Assembly: GCA_013203245.1 (NCBI GenBank)
Contig: JABMOR010000117.1
Span: 1-34,858, forward strand
Length of the DNA stretch: 34,858 bases
Direction of reading: 5' to 3'
Origin: Candidatus Nitrosopumilus sp.
GTDB lineage: Archaea > Thermoproteota > Nitrososphaeria > Nitrososphaerales > Nitrosopumilaceae
Below the pieces are notes generated by a model that saw only the letters and a program-made list of their open reading frames with translations, was not told where the DNA came from and searched no databases. Shown here in pieces: positions 7,632 to 15,755 of this stretch. Positions within the stretch are counted from its first letter, which is position 1, and each line of letters opens with the position of its first letter. The translations under genes were made by a program, and so were the position numbers.

Positions 7632-9155
7632 CTATTGGGGCTCAATGGTTGCAGGTGGTTTACTTGAAATGGTATAGGTAACCCAAGTTACGTCTTCAAT
7701 CTCATTTGTTATTCTGTTACTCATTTTTTCTAACAATCCATGTGGCAATCTTGTCCAATCTGCAGTCATTGCATCAACTGAATCTACAACTCTGATCATG
7801 ACTATATTTCCATATCTGCGTTCATCTCCGACAACTCCTACTGCTCTGTCATCACCTATTGCAGCATATGCTTGCCATACTTTTTCATACAAACCTGCTT
7901 TCATCAACTCTTCTTCTACAATTTTGCTTGCAACTTTACAAATCTCAAGTTTTGTTGGAGTAACTTCTCCAATTATTCTAACTGATAATCCTGGACCTGG
8001 AAATGGATGTCTCATGAAAAGTTTTTCTGGAACTTGAAGAATTTTTGCAATTTTTCTTACTTCGTCTTTATATAATTCTCTTAACGGTTCTAAAATTTCT
8101 AAATCAAGCCAATCAGGTAATCCACCTACATTATGATGAGATTTGATTACTGCTGCAGGTCCTTTTGATACGCCACTTTCAATTACATCTGGATATAGTG
8201 TACCCTGAGCTAACCATTTGAAAGGACCACTACCTTTAGCAAAATCAGTAAAGACATGAACAAATTCCTCCCCCACAATCATTCTTTTCTTTTCAGGGTC
8301 CTCTACTCCTTTGAGTTTTCCAAGAAATTGATCAGCAGCATTAATTGAAGTAAAATCTACTTTGAAATTATCTTTGAACATGTCTTCAATCTCTTTTTCT
8401 TCGTTTAATCGTAACAATCCATTATTTACAAAAATACACTTTAGCCTATCTCCAATTGCTTTATGAATTAGTAATGCAACAACAGTTGAATCTATACCTC
8501 CACTTACTCCGCAAAGCACATTTCCCTCAATCTTTGAAATTTTCTCAACTGCTGTATCGATAAAACTCTCCATAGTCCAATCTTGTTTTGCACCACAAAC
8601 CTTCAAAACAAAATTCTTTAGGATTTCTGTACCTTGTTCTGTATGCATCACTTCAGGATGAAATTGAATTCCATAGATTGATTTTTCTTCTGATGCAATT
8701 GCAGCTGCTTTTGCACCTTCAGTATGTCCTATCACTTTGAAACCTTCAGGAATTTGTTCTGCTTCATCACCATGACTCATCCATGCTCTAACTGATTCTC
8801 CAATCCCACTCAAAAGATCTTTATCACTATCGATTGTTAGTAATGATGAACCATATTCCTTGTTTGCTCTTTTTACTTTTCCTCCATACTTGTTAACAAT
8901 TAATTGATGACCATAACAAATCCCAAGTAAAGGTAAACCCATATCATAAATTTTATTTTCTGGAATTGGAGCGTCTGAATTATAAACACTTGATGGACCA
9001 CCTGAAAAAATTATTCCTGTAGGATTTAGCTTTTGTAATTCATCATAGCTGATATTATATGGAACAAGCTCTGCATACACAGAAAATTCTCTAATTCTTC
9101 TACAAATCAAATGACTGTATTGTGATCCAAAATCTAAAACTACAATTTTATCCAT
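7632..9155 (-). CDS. guaA: GMP synthase (glutamine-hydrolysing), single-chain
   Basis: Converts XMP, glutamine and ATP to GMP. The 507-residue protein has both parts on one chain: an N-terminal glutamine amidotransferase (GICYGHQ with Cys80; GIQFHPEVMHTEQG with the His/Glu pair) and the C-terminal ATP pyrophosphatase (P-loop GGIDSTV, then HHNVGGLP and HPFPGPGL). Many euryarchaea split these into two genes, so the fused form is notable for an archaeon. The start ATG has GTGAT six bases upstream as ribosome-binding site. It lies four bases behind the preceding unknown gene, in the same operon. guaB lies 2.3 kb away on the other strand. Confidence 0.97.
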   Translation of the reverse strand: MDKIVVLDFGSQYSHLICRRIREFSVYAELVPYNISYDELQKLNPTGIIFSGGPSSVYNSDAPIPENKIYDMGLPLLGICYGHQLIVNKYGGKVKRANKEYGSSLLTIDSDKDLLSGIGESVRAWMSHGDEAEQIPEGFKVIGHTEGAKAAAIASEEKSIYGIQFHPEVMHTEQGTEILKNFVLKVCGAKQDWTMESFIDTAVEKISKIEGNVLCGVSGGIDSTVVALLIHKAIGDRLKCIFVNNGLLRLNEEKEIEDMFKDNFKVDFTSINAADQFLGKLKGVEDPEKKRMIVGEEFVHVFTDFAKGSGPFKWLAQGTLYPDVIESGVSKGPAAVIKSHHNVGGLPDWLDLEILEPLRELYKDEVRKIAKILQVPEKLFMRHPFPGPGLSVRIIGEVTPTKLEICKVASKIVEEELMKAGLYEKVWQAYAAIGDDRAVGVVGDERRYGNIVMIRVVDSVDAMTADWTRLPHGLLEKMSNRITNEIEDVTWVTYTISSKPPATIEPQ

Positions 9156-9159
9156 GATA

Positions 9160-9729
9160 TCACTTGTTTACATTTTCAAGCATTCTGGTTAATGACCATC
9201 CTGCTGTGCTAATTAACTCGTTTACTCTTTCTTTTTGTCTATAGTTTTTAATTATAATTTCTCTAATGTTTACCCCGTTTTTGTTAATAATATAATCAAT
9301 AACTGACTCTTTTTGGATTTTCCCATTCTCTGCTTCCACTGCATCTTTCTTTTTCATTTCTCCAATTATTCTATCTAAGAAGAATGATTTGAAAGGTGGA
9401 GTATCTGCATTGACTGCAATCTCATTATCTAAAACTATGGAAACTTGATCTGGTGTAACAAATGCTTTGGCAATAATTTTACCATCATTGACTCTTTTGA
9501 TTGGAATTGAATTTTCCACAGGTTTTTCTATGATCTCTGGTTTAACTTCTTCATCTTTTTTTATTTCTAACTGAGAAGCTTTTGTAAAACTAGAGCCTTT
9601 TAAAAACAGGTCCAAAACTGTGATATTTCCCTCTAACATTTCAATCCCTTCCTGATGTTTGTTAATTTGTTCGATCAAACTTTCTTTCAAGGCAACAATT
9701 TCTTTCACTTGCTCCTCTGAGAATTTCAT
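9160..9729 (-). CDS. Unknown conserved protein with N-terminal coiled coil
   Basis: I do not recognise a named family. The 189 residues start with a helical, charged coiled-coil-like part (SEEQVKEIVALKESL and following), then a linker rich in K, E and P, then a compact C-terminal half with FKSFFLDRIIGEMKKKD and AGWSLTRMLENV. The latter resembles a small DNA- or protein-binding helical domain, but this is a guess. It is first in the guaA operon, four bases before guaA. The start is set at the ATG at 9729 because a TATA box lies 26 bases upstream; the ATG at 9744 would add five residues. Confidence 0.7.
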   Translation of the reverse strand: MKFSEEQVKEIVALKESLIEQINKHQEGIEMLEGNITVLDLFLKGSSFTKASQLEIKKDEEVKPEIIEKPVENSIPIKRVNDGKIIAKAFVTPDQVSIVLDNEIAVNADTPPFKSFFLDRIIGEMKKKDAVEAENGKIQKESVIDYIINKNGVNIREIIIKNYRQKERVNELISTAGWSLTRMLENVNK

Positions 9730-9751
9730 AATTTGATTAATCATGAATGGG

Positions 9752-9758
9752 TATTAAA
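9752..9758 (-). promoter_or_regulatory. TATA box of the guaA operon
   Basis: On the minus strand TTTAATA is centred at 9755, 26 bases before the ATG at 9729. This predicts a leaderless message and decides the start of the first operon gene. Confidence 0.55.
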
Positions 9759-9764
9759 TGCATT

Positions 9765-10502
9765 CTAGGTAATTATAATATCCAGCTCTTTGAATGATAT
9801 TTTTTTAAATCCTTTAATTGATTTTGAAGTGGTAAATAATTCTGATTTTGTAAAGGTTGCTAGCCATTTTAAAAGAGATTCACCTTTTCTTAATTTCTTC
9901 AATTTTATCTTCCTTTCTGATCTCTTGGTTTCTGAAAATTTCCCTATTCTTTTTCCAAAGTCCATTCCAAACAGAATAATTTTTTTTGCTTGAAAATGAT
10001 TTGCTAGAAAAACTCCTCTATCTCCATCTGTAAAACCTCCGAAATTTTCAATTTTACTAAATGAGGTTGATTGTGTTGTTCCAATACAATTTTTAAATTT
10101 TTTAACAAATTCTAGTTTTTCTATGTTATCTCCATGTGCATGTACAACAAAAATTGAATTTGTCTTTCCAATTTTTTCTAATACCTTTTCATCTCCATCT
10201 AAATCCGTGACAATGATATCTGGAATTATTCCATTTTCTACAAGTGGTTTTATTGAACTGTCTGCAGCAATTTTTACAATTTTTTTATAATTTTTTAATT
10301 TTGGAATAGCATATGACAAAGATGGCCCAGAGCCTATGACTAAAACTGTTTTTCCTTTGATTAACTTTGAAATTTTTTTGTTGACGTCAGATTTTTTTAA
10401 AATTGAATTTAAAAGAATAGATGATTCTTTATCTTTTTTTTCACTATACTTGAATTCTTTTAAAATATCCGAATACCTCTTTTTCCAACCTAAGATCATC
10501 AT
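9765..10502 (-). CDS. MptE-like 6-hydroxymethyl-7,8-dihydropterin pyrophosphokinase
   Basis: Likely transfers pyrophosphate from ATP to 6-hydroxymethyldihydropterin, the substrate of dihydropteroate synthase. It belongs to the archaeal MptE/DUF115 type, unrelated to bacterial FolK. Motifs are LVIGSGPSLS (Rossmann-like loop), IAADSSIKPLVENGIIPDI, VTDLDGD, VVHAHGDN, GFTDGDRGVFLA and ILFGMDFGKRIGKF. The next gene, folP, is its metabolic partner but lies head to head on the other strand. The ATG at 10502 is chosen because TTTATC on the minus strand (about 10526-10531) lies 26 bases upstream; the TTG at 10511 and the ATG at 10499 are alternatives. Confidence 0.85.
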   Translation of the reverse strand: MMILGWKKRYSDILKEFKYSEKKDKESSILLNSILKKSDVNKKISKLIKGKTVLVIGSGPSLSYAIPKLKNYKKIVKIAADSSIKPLVENGIIPDIIVTDLDGDEKVLEKIGKTNSIFVVHAHGDNIEKLEFVKKFKNCIGTTQSTSFSKIENFGGFTDGDRGVFLANHFQAKKIILFGMDFGKRIGKFSETKRSERKIKLKKLRKGESLLKWLATFTKSELFTTSKSIKGFKKISFKELDIIIT

Positions 10503-10531
10503 ATCACTCAAATTGCATTAGATTTGATAAA
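10498..10531. promoter_or_regulatory. Overlapping divergent promoters of the MptE-like gene and folP
   Basis: Only about 21 bases separate the two start codons. The minus-strand TATA candidate (TTTATC, 10526-10531) lies inside the first codons of folP, and the plus-strand candidate (CATATCA, 10500 region) lies inside the first codons of the MptE-like gene. Each promoter would thus be embedded in the other gene, so the two transcripts should compete. The plus-strand box is weaker and its spacing to the TTG at 10524 is a few bases short. Confidence 0.4.
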
Positions 10532-11387
10532 CCATGTGGCAAAAATTGGTAATGTGAGTGTAGGTGGAAAGAACCCTGTTCGAATTATGGGAATTCTAAA
10601 TACTAGTCCTGAATCATTTCACAAAAAGTCTGTTAATACTAGTAAAACTCTCATAAAAAATACTGCTAAATTAATGGAAGATCAAGGTGCAGATTTTATA
10701 GATGTTGGAGGCATGTCTACGGCACCATACCTTTCTACCTTAATTTCAGAACAAACAGAATCAAAAAGAATTCTAAATGCAATTAAAATAATTCAAAATT
10801 TTACAAATCTACCGATATCCGTTGATACGTGTAGAGCAAAAGTTGCAAAAGATGCTTTAGAATATGGCGTTGAAATAATCAATGATATTTCTGGATTAAA
10901 ATATGATAAAAAAATGCAAAATGTTATTTCAGAATTCACTCCTTCTTTGATTTTATGTGCGTATGATCAAAAAGTTGTCATTGGTAATTCAATAACTCAA
11001 ACTAAAAGACTACTCAAAGATAGCTTAAAGATAGCAAAACAATCCAATATCTCTTTTGAAAAAATTGTATTAGATCCTGCTATTGGATTTTTTAGAAAAA
11101 CTGGTAAGGGGCCATTTTTTACAAAAATCAAATCTGATTGGCTAGAACGAGATCTATCTGTATTAAAAAATCTAAATTCTATAAAACAGAATTTTCCTAT
11201 TTTAATCTCAGTATCAAATAAATCATTCATAGGAAAAATTTTGGGAAAAGAAAATACAAATGATCGGTTATTTGGTTCAATTGCTGCAGAAACTATTTCT
11301 GTCATGAATGGAGCTGATATTATTCGTACTCACAATGTAGAGGCAACTAAAGATGCAGTAACGATCGCTTCTAAATTATCAAAATAA
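10524..11387 (+). CDS. folP: Dihydropteroate synthase
   Basis: Condenses 6-hydroxymethyldihydropterin pyrophosphate with p-aminobenzoate (or an arylamine analogue) in folate/methanopterin synthesis. The 287-residue TIM barrel carries the family motifs MGILNTSPESF, DFIDVGGMST, ISVDTCRAKVA, EIINDISG, ISVSNKSFIGKILG and the C-terminal RTHNV. The start is TTG at 10524; GTG at 10536 is an alternative that would still leave the barrel intact. It is head to head with the MptE-like gene that makes its substrate. Which pterin is the product in this organism cannot be told from the gene alone. Confidence 0.93.
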   Translation: MINHVAKIGNVSVGGKNPVRIMGILNTSPESFHKKSVNTSKTLIKNTAKLMEDQGADFIDVGGMSTAPYLSTLISEQTESKRILNAIKIIQNFTNLPISVDTCRAKVAKDALEYGVEIINDISGLKYDKKMQNVISEFTPSLILCAYDQKVVIGNSITQTKRLLKDSLKIAKQSNISFEKIVLDPAIGFFRKTGKGPFFTKIKSDWLERDLSVLKNLNSIKQNFPILISVSNKSFIGKILGKENTNDRLFGSIAAETISVMNGADIIRTHNVEATKDAVTIASKLSK

Positions 11388-11395
11388 CACAAAGG

Positions 11396-11403
11396 CTTAT
11401 AAT
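11396..11403 (+). promoter_or_regulatory. TATA box of guaB
   Basis: CTTATAAT centred near 11400 predicts an RNA start near 11426, about seven bases before the TTG start of guaB. Confidence 0.5.
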
Positions 11404-11432
11404 CAATATTTTACTTTCTTAACAAGGTTTCA

Positions 11433-12863
11433 TTGGAATTCAAAGAAGGATTAACATTTGACGACGTTCTTCTTGTACCCAAATATTCAGATATTACTAG
11501 TAGAAGCCAGACAGATCTAACTACAAAATTATCTCGAAATATTTCAATTAACATTCCTTTTGTGAGTGCAAATATGGATACTGTTACTGAATCTTTAATG
11601 GCTGGAACAATGGCTCGTGCAGGAGGAATTGGAATTATTCATAGATTTTTGACAATAAAAGAGCAAGCAAATGAAGTTCTAAAAGTAAAACGTTCTGGTA
11701 GTGTAATGATTGAAAATCCTTATTTCATATCTGCTGACAAGTCCATTGAAAATGCTTTAGATTATGCACACGATAAAGATATTTCAGGCCTCTTAGTTGT
11801 TGATTCTAATTCAAAATTAATAGGAATTCTAACTGAACGAGATTTGTTATTTGCAAATAAATCTAGTAAAATTGAAGATGTAATGACTAAGGATGTGGTT
11901 ACTGCAAAAATGGGAGTTACTTTAGAAGAATCTAAAGAAATTTTACATAAACACAGAATTGAAAAATTACCTATTGTCGATGATTCAGGAATTATCAAAG
12001 GTTTGATTACGAGTAAAGACATCACAAATAATGCAAATTTCCCAAATGCATCTAAAGATAAGAAAGGTAGACCGCTAGTTGGTGCAGCAGTTGGAGTTAA
12101 AGGTGATTTTTTAGAAAGAAGTGAATCTCTTTTAGATGCAGGAGTAGATGTTCTTGTAGTTGATATTGCTCATGGGCATAGTGAAAATGCAATCAGTACA
12201 GTTAGGAATATCAAAAAAGCATTTCCAAATTGTGAATTAATTGCAGGAAATGTTGCAACTGCTCAAGGAGCTGAAGATTTGATTAAAGCAGGTGTAGATG
12301 CTGTAAAGGTAGGTGTTGGTTCTGGTTCAATTTGTATTACTAGAGTAATCACTGGCTCAGGTGTTCCTCAATTAACTGCAGTAATGGATTGTGCTAAAAT
12401 TAGTAAAGATTATGGTATTCCAATAATTTCTGATGGTGGAACAAGAACTTCAGGTGATGCAACCAAAGCTTTGGCTGCTGGTGCCTCAACTGTTATGGTT
12501 GGTAGTATGCTTGGTGGAACTGATGAATCTCCTGGTACAGTTTTAACTAAAAATGGAAAACGATTCAAAGTTTATCGTGGAATGGCATCATTAGCCGCAT
12601 CCATAGGAAGAAAATCCAAAGAAACAGGCTTGATATCCCTTGATGATGATCTTAATGACTATGTTGCAGAAGGAGTTGAAGCAATGGTTCCATACAAAGG
12701 AACTGTGACTGACATTCTAAAACAACTAACTGGCGGTGTACGCTCTGGATTGAGTTACTGTGGAGCTCATACGATACCTCAAATGCAAGAAAATGCAGAA
12801 TTTATCAAAATGTCAAGAGCAGGATTTGCAGAAAGTCAACCTCATGACGTTTCTTTGATGTGA
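11433..12863 (+). CDS. guaB: Inosine-5'-monophosphate dehydrogenase
   Basis: Oxidises IMP to XMP with NAD, the step before GuaA. The 476 residues show the barrel start [15 protein letters not shown], two CBS domains inserted at about residues 95-205 ([17 protein letters not shown] and [18 protein letters not shown]), the catalytic loop [10 protein letters not shown] with its cysteine (the usual GSICTTR has one change), the phosphate-binding [11 protein letters not shown] and [12 protein letters not shown]. The mobile flap and the C-terminus are complete. The TTG start follows a TATA box and aligns with the usual N-terminus. It appears to be transcribed alone. Confidence 0.96.
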   Translation: MEFKEGLTFDDVLLVPKYSDITSRSQTDLTTKLSRNISINIPFVSANMDTVTESLMAGTMARAGGIGIIHRFLTIKEQANEVLKVKRSGSVMIENPYFISADKSIENALDYAHDKDISGLLVVDSNSKLIGILTERDLLFANKSSKIEDVMTKDVVTAKMGVTLEESKEILHKHRIEKLPIVDDSGIIKGLITSKDITNNANFPNASKDKKGRPLVGAAVGVKGDFLERSESLLDAGVDVLVVDIAHGHSENAISTVRNIKKAFPNCELIAGNVATAQGAEDLIKAGVDAVKVGVGSGSICITRVITGSGVPQLTAVMDCAKISKDYGIPIISDGGTRTSGDATKALAAGASTVMVGSMLGGTDESPGTVLTKNGKRFKVYRGMASLAASIGRKSKETGLISLDDDLNDYVAEGVEAMVPYKGTVTDILKQLTGGVRSGLSYCGAHTIPQMQENAEFIKMSRAGFAESQPHDVSLM

Positions 12864-12898
12864 TGAATCCAAATCAATTGTATTTTGATTGAAATAAT

Positions 12899-13741
12899 AT
12901 GAAAATAAAATTTCTTGTTTCCTTTATCGTGATTATAATATTCATAATTGGAGTTGTATTTTTTTTACAAATCCAATCTGAAAATAATACACAATCTCCA
13001 AATGAAATAAAAAAAACAAAATTGGATATAAATTCACTTTTCAACATATATGGATTTGAAGAAAATTTTGAAATTAAAAATGGAAAAAAGACATGGAATG
13101 ATGTAAAATTTGAATTAAATTCTGCAAATAATGAACTTTATGAAAAATTGAGTTATGTGTATGATGAGAGTACTGTTGTAATCTTTCATATATTTACTGC
13201 AGCAGCTTACAATGAACCTGGATTTTACACCTATTATAGAGGAGAATGTGATAAAGAATGCCTTACAATTGAAATTCAAAAAGAATACCCTCTAGATTTT
13301 GTTTCAAGTGGTAATGGATTTCAAGTGTTAAGTTTGTTAGGATATGAAATGATTTCTGACATCGATGTGGATCAAAATTCTGATATTCTTAAAAAATATG
13401 ATAAAGTAATTTTGTTGCATAATGAATATGTGACTAAAAAAGAATTTGATGCTATTACCAATCACCCAAAAGTGATCTATCTTTATCCAAATGCACTATA
13501 TGCTGAAGTCAAAATAGATTACAGTAGTAATTCCATAACTCTTCTAAGAGGTCATAACTTTCCTGAACTTGAAATAATTAATGGATTTAATTGGAAATTT
13601 GATAATAGTCCTTTAGAATATGATACAAATTGTAAAAATATGGGATTTGATCAAATTAGTAATGGATGGATGCTAAACTGTTATCCTGAAAATGCTATCC
13701 ATCAAAGTAAAGTTTTACTTGAAATGATTAAGGGATTTTAA
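12899..13741 (+). CDS. Membrane-anchored extracytoplasmic protein, unknown
   Basis: No family is recognised. The 280-residue protein begins with a single hydrophobic segment at residues 4-24, so it is probably anchored in the membrane with the rest outside. Two cysteine pairs (C-x3-C near residue 116 and two near the C-terminus) could form disulfides. The part IDVDQNSDILKKYDKVILLH followed by NEYVTKKEFDAITNHPKVIY resembles the central strands of a glutamine-amidotransferase/ThuA-like fold, without the catalytic cysteine motif. It follows guaB by 35 bases; whether it has its own promoter is unclear. Confidence 0.75.
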   Translation: MKIKFLVSFIVIIIFIIGVVFFLQIQSENNTQSPNEIKKTKLDINSLFNIYGFEENFEIKNGKKTWNDVKFELNSANNELYEKLSYVYDESTVVIFHIFTAAAYNEPGFYTYYRGECDKECLTIEIQKEYPLDFVSSGNGFQVLSLLGYEMISDIDVDQNSDILKKYDKVILLHNEYVTKKEFDAITNHPKVIYLYPNALYAEVKIDYSSNSITLLRGHNFPELEIINGFNWKFDNSPLEYDTNCKNMGFDQISNGWMLNCYPENAIHQSKVLLEMIKGF

Positions 13742-13802
13742 TAAAACATTGAAAAATTAGTCTTATTCTTATCTTTAGCCTCAAATTGCTGTATGTAGAT
13801 AA

Positions 13803-13811
13803 TTTTTTAAA
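13803..13811 (+). promoter_or_regulatory. TATA box deciding the start at 13834
   Basis: TTTTTTAAA centred at 13807-13808 lies 26 bases before the ATG at 13834. This supports a leaderless message and argues against the longer reading from TTG at 13786. Confidence 0.5.
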
Positions 13812-13833
13812 CAGTATCAAGAGTAATTTCATC

Positions 13834-14301
13834 ATGCTTTCTAAAAGAACTATTATTGGATTAGTAGTTGGAAGTGCAATTATTGCAATAGGGGGATATT
13901 CTTTACTTTCACATATTGGAACAATTACTATTCATGAAGATTATGTAGTAGGATTAGGTGATCCAATGTCATACACAATTCCAGCTCCAAATCATACACC
14001 TCAATCCATGAAGATTACAGGTGATGCTTTTGATCTGAAACTTGCAAGTCCTGCAGATGGATTGCAAATTCCAAAAACCTCGTACAAAAAAGAATTAAAT
14101 TTATCTTGGATTCATTTGGCTGACGGAGAATCAAAAATTATGATTCAAAATACTGGCAATACTGAATTATCAATCACTGGAGAGTTAATTCGAAGTTCCG
14201 ATCCAATTTGGTTTACTTTTGATCTTATGGTGATTACCTCTGGAATGGTAATTATTGGATTTAGTATGGGCTTTACATTAAGAAAGCCTAAAGGATTTTA
14301 G
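13834..14301 (+). CDS. Small protein with two membrane segments, unknown
   Basis: A 155-residue protein of unknown role. A hydrophobic segment covers residues 6-25 right after a short basic N-terminus, and a second (FDLMVITSGMVIIGFSMGFT) precedes the basic end RKPKGF. The loop of about 100 residues between them is polar, beta-rich and probably outside the cell, with SKIMIQNTGNTELSITGELI looking like an Ig- or cupredoxin-like strand pattern. The ATG start is fixed by the TATA box 26 bases upstream. The stop overlaps that of pheA by four bases, tail to tail. Confidence 0.72.
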   Translation: MLSKRTIIGLVVGSAIIAIGGYSLLSHIGTITIHEDYVVGLGDPMSYTIPAPNHTPQSMKITGDAFDLKLASPADGLQIPKTSYKKELNLSWIHLADGESKIMIQNTGNTELSITGELIRSSDPIWFTFDLMVITSGMVIIGFSMGFTLRKPKGF

Positions 14302-15113
14302 TTTAATTTTGCAGAAGGATAAGAACCTAAAATTTTCATAAATAATGTTTCTTGTTTTATTTTCTCTAACATTTCTGAAATTTTAGAATTATTTTGATGT
14401 CCTTCAAAATCCACATAGAAATTATATTCCCAAGTATTTGATTTAGTAGGTCTTGATTCAATTTTTGTTAGATTGACATTATTTTTGTTAAAATTCTCTA
14501 TTATTCTATATAGCGAGCCTGGTTCATGTTTTATTGAAAAGATTATTGATGTTTTGTCATTACCTGTTTCAGAATTATTTTCTTTTGATAGAATCAAAAA
14601 CCTTGTGTAATTATTCAGATTATTTGCAATGTTATCTAAAATAATTGGCATTTCATATATTTCTGCAGCATCTTTACTGGCAATACACGCATAATTTCCT
14701 TTGTTTAGTTCTTGAACCATCTTTACACTTCCTGCCGTATCATATGCAGGAATTGTTTTCATGTTATGTTTTTCAATAAATTTTCTACATTGACCTAAAG
14801 CTTGTGGATGTGAATATACTGTATCTATTTCATCAATATTACCAGTTCCAATTAAACAATGTTCAATCCTATGGTAAATTTCACCTGTTACATTTAGAGA
14901 TGTAGAATATAACACATCATAACTTTCACCTACACTTCCTTCCAAAGAATTTTCAACTGGTAAAATTGCATACTGTGATTTGTTGTTGGTAGTGTTATCT
15001 AATACTTCAGCAAATGTTGAAAGGGGGATTGTTTCAATTTGTTTGCTGAAAAATGATTTTGCTGCAGCTTCACTATATGCACCTCGTTCACCCTGGAACG
15101 AAACATGAATCAT
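14298..15113 (-). CDS. pheA: Prephenate dehydratase
   Basis: Converts prephenate to phenylpyruvate in phenylalanine synthesis. The 271-residue protein starts with VSFQGERGAYSEAAAKSFF, has PVENSLEGSVGESYD and the catalytic NYTRFLIL (Thr-Arg-Phe), and ends in an ACT domain (KHEPGSLYRIIENF; IESRPTKSNTWEYNFYVDF) that binds phenylalanine for feedback inhibition. It has no chorismate mutase part, unlike E. coli PheA. It starts three bases after csl4 ends and is most likely transcribed with it, an unusual pairing. Confidence 0.96.
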   Translation of the reverse strand: MIHVSFQGERGAYSEAAAKSFFSKQIETIPLSTFAEVLDNTTNNKSQYAILPVENSLEGSVGESYDVLYSTSLNVTGEIYHRIEHCLIGTGNIDEIDTVYSHPQALGQCRKFIEKHNMKTIPAYDTAGSVKMVQELNKGNYACIASKDAAEIYEMPIILDNIANNLNNYTRFLILSKENNSETGNDKTSIIFSIKHEPGSLYRIIENFNKNNVNLTKIESRPTKSNTWEYNFYVDFEGHQNNSKISEMLEKIKQETLFMKILGSYPSAKLN

Positions 15114-15116
15114 TTC

Positions 15117-15668
15117 TTAAACTCGTAAATTTACGAAGTCACTATTTCCAAAATTTGCAGAAAGTTTTCTCTCATCAATCCATCCACACTCTGTACATTT
15201 TATTGCATCGCGCATTGGAATAACTTTACTACCACATTTTCTACATTTTGTAAACAATATTCCTAAGTTTGGTTCACTAATTCCTGCATGAATAGTGCCA
15301 TTAAGATGATTAAGAATTTTTAGTGTAACTATGTCATTGACTAGTGCAACATTTCTTATTCTTAAATTTCGTGTTCCACAAATACATTCAACTTTAGATG
15401 TGGTGGGTTTTCCATTAATGTAATCAATTGAAACTGCTATCATTGATGACATAACTGCAGCTACTGTTCCAATAATAATATCTCCGACTTTGGGAATGGA
15501 TAAAAGTTTTGGATGTTTTACACTTACAGTTCGTGATGTCTTGTCAATGTCTTTTTCTCCGATTGCTGCTGCTCTAACCATATCTCCATCGTCAAAAGCA
15601 TTATGACCTGCCTCATATTCCTCAATAGATGCTATTTTGTCTCCTGGAAATGTTGCATTTTCAGACAT
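15117..15668 (-). CDS. csl4: Exosome complex RNA-binding cap protein Csl4
   Basis: Part of the cap of the archaeal RNA exosome, which degrades and tails RNA. The 183 residues comprise an N-terminal domain (ATFPGDKIASIEEYEAG), an S1 RNA-binding domain (VGDIIIGTVAAVMSSMIAVSI and following) and a C-terminal zinc ribbon with CRKCG and CTECGW. Length and order match archaeal Csl4. The ATG at 15668 has TTATAA centred 26 bases upstream, so it is probably leaderless. No other exosome gene is in the window; pheA follows in the same operon. Confidence 0.93.
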   Translation of the reverse strand: MSENATFPGDKIASIEEYEAGHNAFDDGDMVRAAAIGEKDIDKTSRTVSVKHPKLLSIPKVGDIIIGTVAAVMSSMIAVSIDYINGKPTTSKVECICGTRNLRIRNVALVNDIVTLKILNHLNGTIHAGISEPNLGILFTKCRKCGSKVIPMRDAIKCTECGWIDERKLSANFGNSDFVNLRV

Positions 15669-15690
15669 ATTGAGAATTTTGCTTTTATGA

Positions 15691-15696
15691 TTATAA
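15691..15696 (-). promoter_or_regulatory. TATA box of csl4-pheA
   Basis: TTATAA (identical on both strands) is centred at 15693.5, 25-26 bases before the ATG of csl4 at 15668. Confidence 0.55.
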
Positions 15697-15726
15697 TTGT
15701 TTGTGGTTTAATGGATCTTGATAAAT

Positions 15727-15734
15727 CATATATC
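15727..15734 (+). promoter_or_regulatory. TATA box of the medium-chain reductase gene
   Basis: CATATATC is centred at 15730, which puts the RNA start at about 15756, exactly on the second of two in-frame ATG codons. This favours a leaderless message starting at 15756 over the ATG at 15747. Confidence 0.45.
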
Positions 15735-15755
15735 TTTAAAAATTAGATGAAAATC

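Noticed and set aside
12872-12890. Six-base inverted repeat AATCAA/TTGATT after guaB as terminator.
   Set aside because: The stem is short and AT-only, and no T run follows; archaeal termination does not need it. Likely chance in AT-rich DNA.
13786-13833. Longer N-terminus of the two-segment membrane protein from TTG 13786.
   Set aside because: The TATA box lies inside this stretch, 26 bases before the ATG at 13834, and the hydrophobic segment fits a start there.
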